Shown: positions 24,411 through 34,009 of the stretch, piece by piece | How the letters are laid out: every line of letters starts with the position of its first letter | Numbering within the stretch: position 1 is the stretch's first letter | Assembly: GCA_963922205.1 (NCBI GenBank) | Contig: CAWUHX010000306.1 | Span: forward strand, 62,001 to 126,000 | Length of the DNA: 64,000 nt | From: Romanomermis culicivorax | Lineage: Eukaryota; Nematoda; Enoplea; Mermithida; Mermithidae | Direction: 5' to 3' | Position numbers and translations under genes: made by a program | The notes under the pieces: generated by a model | Database searches by the model: none | What the model saw: only the letters and a program-made list of their open reading frames with translations | What the model was told of the DNA's origin: nothing

Positions 24411-27010
24411 CTTGAAATATGACTGTTTTTAGCACAATTTTCTCAAAATTTCACCAAAACATTTCCATGGTGGATTAATGACAAGCATTTCTTGTAACTA
24501 ATTGGAACCATTGAAGCTGCCTCCTGAAAAACAAAAAATTACTTTCTAACATTTTTCAAATTGCAAAACACATATCTGAATAGAGTTGGGTTCTACTCTT
24601 TCATAGAAGATATCCAAAAAACAATGAAAAATGAATATTTCAACCAAAATTGTGAAAAACATCAAATAAAAACTTTCTAAAATCAAACAAGTGGAAAGGA
24701 GCAAGTTTTAAGTGGAGCATAAAAATTGAATAGGAATATTCAGAATTTGTATTTGTCAAAAACATGAAATACTTGGACAAGATGCTCAATTTCCAATCTG
24801 AAAGTCACACTTTTCGATTTGAATCCTTTTTGAAAACATATTTTGCATGCTTAGAGCATTTGTTCACATGTTCATGAATTTTTTTTCAATTCAGTTGCTA
24901 TCAGGACAAATGGTATAAACTCTCAATCACAAAATTTAGGAACCAAATCAATTTACTCATATAGCCATTGGCTGAGGAGAATGATCCAGCTTTCCTTAAT
25001 ATTCTGAAAAAACTTGTCATGTTCATAGAGAGGCCTGTAAAATAGATAATGTAAAATGTGATAAACAAAACCAACAATTTTACCCTCAGCACCTGCCTTC
25101 AGGGAAAGCAGTTCTACATTCAGGCAACAAAAATTGAAAATGCAGCCTATGTCCTTACAATAATTTGTATTATCAGCCAACAGAACATGGATGATCCACT
25201 TTAAATGTTGAGCATACATGATAGTGGCCTAGTGCCACTGCAGCTATTCATCTTTCATATCCTTGTTAAATCCAATGTGCTCCACTTTTTTCAATCAGTT
25301 CAGTTCCATTTTTTTCTATAGCATCAATGATGTCCCAATTGAACTGTTGAATGTCATCATCACATAGAAATTTTTTCGGAAGATGAATATCATTTGGGTA
25401 TTTTTTGTAATCAGCATCATTGTGAAATTCATCAAAGTAGACATCTAAGTCCTGATTTCAATGTTTTTGGTAGAGTGGGCAAAGTGAATTTGATGCTGAT
25501 TCATCTTCTTTTTTTCAAAAGCACTTTCTTGAAAATATTGACCTGTTCGGTCACTTTATTAGTCATGTATGACTTTAACTCTGATTGAGACGATGAACTG
25601 GAACTTTTAGACGATAGATTCAAATCATTAGGCAACTCTTGCGGACATTCTTCATGGTCTGTGAATTAAAAAAATGATTGCTCTGGGCAAATTAATGCAT
25701 GTGTTATATGCATATAAAAAAATGCCTGAATATTTGAATTTTGAGTTTTCTACAGTACACCACCAACATTAAACAGATTTTTATGTATATTTTGTTTGAA
25801 AAACAAGCTTCCAGAATTTTTTCATTTTTTCACCCACCAACCCACCATGCCACTCAATGAGAAGTTCAAGGACCCTTCCCATGGAATATTGTTGCCATGC
25901 ATGTCTACCTGATATAATCGCCTAAACTAAATGTAGAACCTATAAGACATTAACAAAGTAGAAAATTAATGCTTGGGCAAATTGAAATCTTAATTTATTT
26001 TATGTCTGTAGGAACCAAAATCAAACTCATTACAGCCTACAAAAAGGTTGTAGTCACACTAAAGACAACACTCAATTAAAAACATTTGTTAGAGCACAAA
26101 AACAAAACTATAACCATAACTACATTCATTTTGACATGATAGGTTCCAAAAAAGTGAGTTTCAAAGTAAGTAGTGAATGATCTTTCACAAAATCTTGCCA
26201 ATATATGTTCACATTTTTCATTTCAAAATACGAGGAATTTTTTATGAAACTCACTTACCCAAATTTAAATCCTGATGATGATGGAAGACATGAGCCAGCA
26301 TGGGAATCTGACCACCATTGGTTACATCGTCCAATCCACTGTCTAATCATCTGCAAAATTTGCTGCCAATGTCAATATCATCATCATTATGGAAATCTTT
26401 TTAATGCTCATCATTGTGGTTCACATCATAGTCAGGATTTTCATTGTTCAGCCAGTCAGGAATCTATTCGCCCTTTTATGTGTAACAATTTTTGAAAAGT
26501 TTCAATACTGAACTACTCAAATCTATACCCCTAGTCACTCCTGTAGCCAAGAATTTTCTTCCTGTGGGGCACATATTTTTTCACTCAATTTACTGGAAAA
26601 ATTGGCATTTCTGACTTGACTTTTCCTTAGAGAAAAAACCAAACATTCTTTCAACACTTGAAACATTTTAGTGGAGGCAAATTTCCAAGCCCCTCTGCCT
26701 ACAGCCCTGCCTATAGTCATGCATTGAGTTTTTGTTCCCATTCTTCTGATGGCTATTTGCAATTTTTCACAAACAACAAGATAAATTACTAACCATCAAT
26801 CAAGGTTTAAATTTTTGTGCAATAAACATTTTCTAATTTGCAGTGATGAATTTTCAATTGTTAGTAGAACAAAGCTTCCAACTACATTACATACTTTTAG
26901 ATTAAACTTCTTACCACATGAGGCAGTAGGTCCAACTGGATGCAACTCAATACCAAATGACTCAACTGACAACACCAGATTATGTTTTGTGTGTGAATAG
27001 ATTTTAAATG
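24411..27010. other. No intact gene; possible old exon at 24953-25219 (minus)
   Basis: AT-rich. The minus-strand ORF at 24953-25219 contains a protein-like HLKWIIHVLLADNTNYCKDI block followed by FNFCCLNVELLSLKAG, which could be a fragment of an old gene or transposase; no family was recognised. The rest shows short unsupported ORFs. Confidence 0.3.
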
Positions 27011-27019
27011 TGAAAACAG

Positions 27020-27235
27020 GATTGAAGACTTACAGATATGCCATCAATGACTAGATGATCTAACCAACTAGGAAATAAACAAACTAATCAACTTATCAAT
27101 AAATAATCAATTAATCAAAAATATGATCAAGAAATCAACCAATGGAAACTGTAATCAGTGAACTAATCAACCAATGAAAACTGACTTCAATTAACCAATG
27201 AACCACAAAATAACCCAATCAATCATTTACCAGGT
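27020..27235. repeat. Degenerate 'aatcaaccaatgaa' simple repeat
   Basis: Repeating 'aatcaa', 'aaccaatgaa' and 'actaatcaac' words over about 215 bp with no constant period; decayed short tandem repeat. Confidence 0.6.
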
Positions 27236-27828
27236 TATCAAATAACTGAACTCAGGAAAGATTGTGTCCTTTAAAGCATCCTCAACAAATTGGTCTTTTA
27301 TTTGTTCCCGAATATCTGTCAATAGCTTTTTGCTATCCTACTCCACAATTCACAGATGCTGGAAACTCTTTAGTTTTTTCAAACTCATAAGTTGTAATGC
27401 AAACAGAATTTTAGCCCAAGTACTCTCACTCAAAATATGTAAAAAAGTAGCCCCCAAAAAAATCGCCATAAAAGAAGCATAATTTTTTCCCTAGATGCGC
27501 AAGTGTTTGCTGTCTCAATGAATAACTCCTTAAGAATGCCATTACTGTGACTGATTGAGAAAATTAGAAGCACTAGCAAGCAATTTTTCCCCTACTTTTT
27601 TCTATGATATTTTCATTTCATGAGGAAGATTGTGCACATAAAACTCATTTGTCACTATTTTATTATTTTTCTGCATTATTTTTTCTATAAAATAGTATAT
27701 TATACTAAGAATATATTCAGTAGTCATTTATCAAGATGTTTTTAAAAAGTTCTATCCTAATATTTTTTTAGAATTAGCATATGAAACGTTCATGCAAAAA
27801 ATTCATTTGGAATATATTGAAACCACTG

Positions 27829-28013
27829 TGAGTCAATTTGACTCTCAGTCAAATTTGCATATTTCATGTGGTATATTTTATTATAATGATAATAAATAAT
27901 AGAAGACATTGTTTATATGAACAGTTTGAAAGTATTTGAATCACTCTGACAATAGGAAATATGGAAAAACGTGTGAGTGAGTCAATTTGACTCACAGTGG
28001 GAGTGCTAGGGTT
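27829..28013. mobile_element. Possible piggyBac-type MITE end
   Basis: The right end reads gtgggagtgctaggg followed by ttaa, the CCC..GGG/TTAA arrangement of piggyBac-superfamily ends. Subterminal 'gtgagtcaatttgactc' palindromes occur near 27838 and 27974 in opposite surroundings. A matching TTAA-CCC left end was not found, so only the right boundary is supported. Confidence 0.4.
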
Positions 28014-28519
28014 AAAATAAGATTACCAGTGAATCACACAAAAGACTAACTGATCATGATGGGACAAACTCGTTTTTCCCATGTCTTCCTTTGTATTTTG
28101 GCCAATTTTGTATTTTCTAGATTCCAAATTGACAATCTCATCAATAAACTTCTCACCTCAAACAGTTATGCTTGATCCGCAAATGTCGTAGAAACTGTGT
28201 TCGGGCAAATCACTACATTTCTGTAATCATCATAAATCCTTGACAAATTTAAAAAATGTAATGTTTTTCTGAAACAACTCACCATGACCACCTTCCCTCG
28301 ACTGGAGATATGTGCCATCAGCAGCTTCATATCAAAATTCTTGAAATACGTTCCAGATTAGTCTGGATTTTCAGTTTGTTTCACCAACCACAACTGATAA
28401 TCTTGATACTCTTGATAGTAGTTGGCATCTTCTTCCATAAGCACATGCATGGTCATTTTCAATTTGGCATTTGGAATTTTTATCATCCTATGCATGGAAC
28501 CTCGAACCTTTATAGCATA

Positions 28520-28660
28520 CATGTAATTGGGGGGGGGAAGTGCTATTGGAACCCCCCCCCCAGAAATTGTCGGCCATATGGCTAGCCATTGGGCGATCCC
28601 CCCCCCCAGGATTTTCCAATCCAATGGCTAGCCATAGGGTAGCCATGGGAACCCCACCCA
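28520..28660. repeat. G/C-tract repeat related to families A/B
   Basis: Contains 'catacatgtaattggggg', like the reverse of the family-A right end, C tracts, and duplicated 'atggctagccat' palindromes. Likely a decayed MITE. Confidence 0.4.
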
Positions 28661-28777
28661 GTCAGCAACCATTCAAATGAACTTCAAATAGAAGAAATAT
28701 CTACAACAGTTAATCAATTTTTTTATGACTAAGAAATACTATCATAAGAAGACTAAATATATGTTCAATATCAAGCT

Positions 28778-31737
28778 TCACAGAAAAATATTGCTTTCTT
28801 CCATATGCTTCTTCCAAGACAGCAAATGTTCTGGCAAAGATTCTTCCCAGTTTTTCAATAGAGTACGTTCTTTTTCATTCAATGTGATTGGTTTCCTTGA
28901 AGTTGAATCAGTTGATAGATTGCCTTTTAATAACCAATCCTTGACAATAGGAATGGCATTGAACTTTTTGATAGATGGTCCATTAATTCGTATATGCAGT
29001 ATGGTATCTAAGCTTTCTGGCCCTAGTCTTGATCTTCGGTCATACTTTGAATGCTTCATTATACTGAATCCTCGCTCAGCATCAGCAGATGAAACTGGCA
29101 CTGCAAGCATAGCACGAATGATATACTGCATGTCTGGCTTAGTACGCCATTCTATGCTGCTTGAACCCAATGCTGCAGCCCAAAATAGGTCTAAACCAGC
29201 ATTGCCAAATTGATCCATGATTTCGTGAGTACACAGTATTGCTAGCAGGTCGCACCACTGTTCAAGGACGTTTTCAATGTCGAGGTTAAAGTGAACTGCA
29301 AGCTGGGAAATTTCATCAAGCTTGAAGTTCCTAGTAAGATCAGCGTCGTTGGGAAAATTTTGAGGATTCAATGCATCAAAAGCCAGAATTTCGCTCTCTG
29401 GATAATATTCATTCAAACCAGATATGAGCTTATCAATGTATTCACCAACGATTTGACTCAAAGGACTGTATAGCTGTGGACGGCGTCCAACTGACGTTTC
29501 TAGCTTGACACTATTATATGTGACAATTTGATACTCTTGATAATTGGTCAGGGTCAAACATGCTACCAGATTGTCTTCTTCTGTACCACATTGTGCCTGA
29601 TTGAGTAATTTTCGCATATATATTCCAAACTGTTGTTTTTTGAAGTCTAGCAAGAGGGTCTTCAACTTCTGAATACGAGTAGCCTGGTTAATAATCACGG
29701 CACTTGTTGATTGGAAGTGACGAGAAACTACACCAAGTTAAAAAAGCTACAAAGTTAAAAAAGCTACAAACTAAAAACTAAAAAAGCTACAAAGTTCCTC
29801 TGTTTCAACACACTCAGGTGACCCCGAGCTTTGTTTCTGTTGTCTGACTCGAATTCATCAGGCAACTCTGCAATAGTTTCTAGTGCATTAATCAAGGTCT
29901 TATACATTGCGAAAATTTTTTTCATTGCTGTAAATTCGCTGGCCACCCATCGAATTGAGAAAATGTAATTTAGATCGAAATATTGCTCCTCAAATGCTTC
30001 TGCTGCTTCCATCAGGATTCTTCTCCGTTTGTTACTCATCAAAAATGAGTAGAGGCTGTTAATGAGGTCTTCCATTTGTTTGAAATTACTCTTGCTGCTC
30101 CATGCATAACCCACTGCAAGTTGTAAGCGATGTGCCATGCAGTGCACTGGTATGATTTTCCGGTTTTTTGTCCATTCTCGTAGTTTCATAATGATACCAT
30201 TATGATGTCCCAAATTTACTGATGCCCCATCACTGCCGAATCCAATTAGGTTCTTCTTTATTTTCTGTGTGAAAGACGGGCATATTTCATCATCTTCAAC
30301 AAATGCTTTAGTTAGGGCCTCCATATGTGCTTCAGCTGTTTCTCCTTGGTTGAGTATGATAAGTTTGTAAAAGTAAGTCACTGGACGATGCAGTTGATCT
30401 CTGTCTGAATCTGTGGACTCTCTTCTTGTTGACTCGATTGCTCGGAAATAAGTGATGATATAGTGACTGCCTTTTTTGTCGGTTGATCCATCAATTATTA
30501 AAGAAAAAGGTTTACTTTCATCACTGCATAAATGTTGAACGAGTTGCCCATGGAAATAACTGCTGATACTGTTGGCCATTTTGATTGCCGATTGGCGGGT
30601 TCGATGAAGATTTCCAATCTGAGCATTGAAATTTTCGGTGAGTTCTACCATTTCAGCATGATTGAGGAAGGGTATATTCAGCTTGACTTCAGCATAAACC
30701 AGTGTGAACATAAGCACTGTGGCAGAATGTTTTTTTCTTATGTCACATTCCACTTTTTCTTGAATCTTCTCGGAAGTTTTTGGCATAGTTTGCTCGAGCA
30801 ATGGGAGTTCAGAGAGTATACGTTGATGAACTGTTTTACCACTCCTCCTGTCTTTTCCCACACCACCCGATTCTGATCGAACAATGTGTGCCTTCAGGTA
30901 CTGCAAAAATGCATCTCTGGATTTTGTTGATGGAAGGCTACTGAATGTTTGTGGTGCAGCCATTCTTGGCATATGCTGCTTTGCTATGTTGATTTTTCCT
31001 TCTGCAATGGCTTTCCGACAAATTCGGCAGAAAACTACACTCTTCGATAAGTCCTGATGGTCAAATTGGAAAGTAACCCAATCTTTAAACCTGAGAATTT
31101 TTCTGTCACTTCTTCCATTACTCCATTCATTGCTGAACCATCTTGGATCAATGAATTTAGTTAGATAGGTTGATTTTTGTATTGTTTTGAGCCAAGTTTT
31201 ATCGAAGTATTCACTAGATTCCCACCAATTTGTAATTTTTGTCGGTTCTTCCAGATCCAGCCTGATCTGCTTTGCTGATGAGATTGATGCCGTTTCTGGA
31301 CAGTTGGAAGAAGCATCTGTTTCGGTTTCTAAGCGCCTTTTTCGGTCTACTTCAAGTTTGTTACGAATAATTGCTGTTGCAGAGACGGAACTAAGAGCAG
31401 AATGGTGTTGCAGTAGTGCTTCTGGATCTTCATCATGAATAGAAGAAATCGACGATTGTTCTACTCTGTGTCCATGTCCAACTTTTCTAGTAGCTAAATG
31501 TGGTGATTCCAAAGTCACTGATAATACTGATGATATAGTATTATCAGATTCATCATCATAATCTGGAATTAGTTCTCCTGCATTTTCACTATGGATTGCA
31601 TAGCATGCTTGATCTACTTGTAAAAGTGAGCTAGTAAGACTGCCTGATGTGCATGGTTCATCTTCCTCTTCCTCTTCTACTTCTGTCTGTAACCTGCTGG
31701 CAGGATCATGTGATGTTCTGGAGGAGTGAAGTATAAC
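28778..31737 (-). pseudogene. Second hAT transposase (KIAA1586/ZNF862-like), frameshifted
   Basis: The minus-strand frame is open from 31737, directly after the TGA of the upstream ORF, to 29764. It continues in another frame from about 29750 to 28778. Order of features: acidic/Ser-rich N-terminus (EVEEEEEDEPCTSG); a WWESSEYFDKTWL block; a Cys-pair finger VVFCRICRKAI; a SLIIDGSTDKKGSHY block with the likely first catalytic Asp; NLIGFGSDGASVNLGHHNGI with the second; PVHCMAHRLQLAVGYAW; and, in the shifted frame, the C-terminal dimerisation block SSADAERGFSIMKHSKYDRR. The break at 29745-29800 coincides with two to three tandem 'aaaaaagctacaaagtt' copies, so slippage or duplication caused the frameshift. 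No ATG lies at the expected N-terminus; the first possible starts are internal. No TIRs were found. It is unrelated in detail to the 17.3-20.7 kb element. Confidence 0.85.
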
Positions 31738-32724
31738 TCATTGGTTGCACCTCGCTTCTTCACTGTCAGAGTAGATACGTGTTGTCTTCTTTTTGCTCAT
31801 CAAACCAGTGATATCTATGTTTGCTATTATGTAGTCGTGACGGCTGCAGTCATTCACTTTTCCAGGTATGATTCTGCCAATTTTGAAAAGATATGGTTTC
31901 ATTGGTGAGAAGAGAGGTTCCCCACAATAGTTGATTGAATTATCAGATGTCTGGCCATCAATTTCACGTAGAATATATTCTTTAAAATTTGAGAGTTCTG
32001 GAGCAAAAAGTGTGAAACCTTCACAACTCGTGTACGGTGTTTTTGACCCCACCACAACGATGTCAATTACGATTGATGGGTTATCCTTGAACAGATTTTC
32101 AAGTGATCCTTCGATAGTGATGTATGGTACTGATGCAGAAAATCGATGAAATCTTTGATTGAGTTCTACAGCAGTCGAACCAGTTGCATGGAGCAGGACT
32201 ATAGCAAAAGGTATCTCTGGACGTAATGCGCTTTTAGCTAAATTCAGATGCGAAAATAAACTTGATTGTCCTCTGACTAAAGTTGTGCTATGTTTCGAGC
32301 CACTGCGAACACTGTTGTGTGTGAAGTCCAAATCAGGGGGGATGATAGTACCCCCATCTGTGGTCACTGGGCTACCGAAGAAGAAGAAAAAATCTAACTC
32401 GTCCTGTGACTGATCATTCCAAGACGCAGGTGCTTGATCTTTAGCCAGATTTACATAAACTTCACAGACCATCTTTGTATGTTTTGATGTAAATGGACGC
32501 ACTATCATAATTTTGTAGCCATCAAAATTAGGTTTGTGGCCTTTCTTGCAGTTGAAACGTATCTCGATGAAACTGTTTACATCTTTATTTTGGAATGATG
32601 CCGGTGACTTCATATTGACCTCGGAAATGATTGCATTACATTCTGATTTAGATGGAGGTGCCGCATACAACATACCAATCGTAAGACCAACAAAAAACCA
32701 TAATGTAGCTCGCCCGATTTTCAT
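31738..32724 (-). CDS. Secreted protein with lamin-tail-like domain, 328 aa
   Basis: Starts with a signal peptide (MKIGRATLWFFVGLTIGMLYA, cleavage likely before residues 22-24). Residues about 30-160 resemble the extracellular lamin-tail domain (LTD) fold: IISEVNMKSP, an acidic-hydrophobic FIEIRFNCKK strand, then FDGYKIMIV and later PFAIVLLHATGS. The LTD assignment rests on this motif order only. Cysteines at about 28, 58 and 87 and near the C-terminus fit a secreted protein. A 56-nt GT-AG intron (32801-32746) sits in the 5' leader just upstream of the ATG, which supports transcription. The ORF ends in TGA (31740-31738), and the same frame continues without another stop into the hAT transposase coding downstream. 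It may be a host gene, or the 5' part of a broken secreted-domain/transposase fusion. Confidence 0.7.
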   Translation of the reverse strand: MKIGRATLWFFVGLTIGMLYAAPPSKSECNAIISEVNMKSPASFQNKDVNSFIEIRFNCKKGHKPNFDGYKIMIVRPFTSKHTKMVCEVYVNLAKDQAPASWNDQSQDELDFFFFFGSPVTTDGGTIIPPDLDFTHNSVRSGSKHSTTLVRGQSSLFSHLNLAKSALRPEIPFAIVLLHATGSTAVELNQRFHRFSASVPYITIEGSLENLFKDNPSIVIDIVVVGSKTPYTSCEGFTLFAPELSNFKEYILREIDGQTSDNSINYCGEPLFSPMKPYLFKIGRIIPGKVNDCSRHDYIIANIDITGLMSKKKTTRIYSDSEEARCNQ

Positions 32725-32745
32725 ATTGATAATCTTCTTTTGTCA

Positions 32746-32801
32746 CTGAAAGCAAAAAATTCATGGAATAGGAATTGTCATATAAAATCTGTGTAACTTA
32801 C
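32746..32801 (-). other. 56-nt leader intron
   Basis: On the minus strand, donor cattaca|gtaagtt and acceptor gctttcag|tgaca. Length and signals match the short introns elsewhere in the window. Confidence 0.55.
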
Positions 32802-32829
32802 TGTAATGACGGATGTTTATGGAGCCTTG

Positions 32830-34009
32830 CAGTCTGTATCTTCAAACTCCGAAATATTTAATTCAATTAAATTGCCTTCGAAATAATCTTCTCAAAAATG
32901 TATAAAAATCTGCTCTCCTATATAGAAAAATCCGCACTCGAGTGAAGAAAATTGGGCTCTGCAATATAGAAAATTTTTTTCAAAATCCTACTCTTTCTCG
33001 TTTGTCAAAGAGAAAGAGCACCAGACCTGAACCAACAAAATCAATATTTTTTTTGAATGGTATGGTAACTAGATAATTTCTCTGCCGAGGCTGATAAAAA
33101 AGAATGTGGTCTATTTATAAAGTCAGTTGCTGGATAATTCATCGCGAAAAACAGAATAAATGCTACGTCTATAGTCTGTTTTTCAAGAAATACTTTTACA
33201 TAAATAAAAGTGGAAAACAAGTTAGTATTTTAGTTTTGACGATTTTCTGAATAACAATATGTTGTATCGGGACTGGAAATTTGTGTGCATACTGACCTCA
33301 CCTCTAAGAATTTTTCGAGTAAAAAATTTTATGATGAGAGCACTATGTAAACGATTTTGATGACAGTACTGATTTGTGTCACTTTTCTATTTGGAAGCAT
33401 TTTATAAGAAACAGACTATAGAAATTTGATGTCGTTGAACATCCCTGGGGAATGTTGTGACGTTTACATTCCCCTTCCGATCTAAACCTTGGCCAGAAAA
33501 GTGGAACTGGCGTGCTTCTTGATTTATATTTTGAAACTGACTGCTTATAGAAGGGAACTGTGAATTGCGTCTAGCCGTAACAACAAGTTTTGCTAGTTCG
33601 TGCATGATGTGTGTTCGTTTCGTATAGCTGACAATTATTTATATTTTATAGTTAACAGTCTGTTTATAGGCTTCTATATAGAAAGATGTGGAAACCCTGC
33701 AGAGAACTGTGCTATTGTCGACTGCTGGAATTTTGTGTCGTGGGCTGTGGAAAAAAAATATCTATTACCATTTCTCCATTTTTAGGCCCATCGTTTCGTG
33801 AGTGTGTATGCTGGGAAAATTGAATTTAGACCCTTACTGCTTTTTGCCAAACCTTTGCTTGTCGGAGGACTGGGCTCATTTAGAATTTGCATAAAAAGTA
33901 GACACGAGAATATCTCTCCTTTTTTTTTGATTAAATTATTTCTGGTTGATTTGTTTGTGTATACTTTGCCGTAATTTTTTTCGATGATATAATACACACG
34001 ACGTCAAAA
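32830..34009. other. Intergenic region between divergent genes
   Basis: Separates the minus-strand secreted-protein gene from the plus-strand membrane-protein gene, so both promoters should lie here. No confident TATA box or initiator was identified. A short minus ORF (33402-33605) has no recognisable motif. Confidence 0.4.

Noticed and set aside
32743-32802. The leader intron as a misread of AT-rich sequence
   Set aside because: Considered as a reason to drop the intron, but donor, polypyrimidine tract and length agree with other introns here, so it was kept at moderate confidence.
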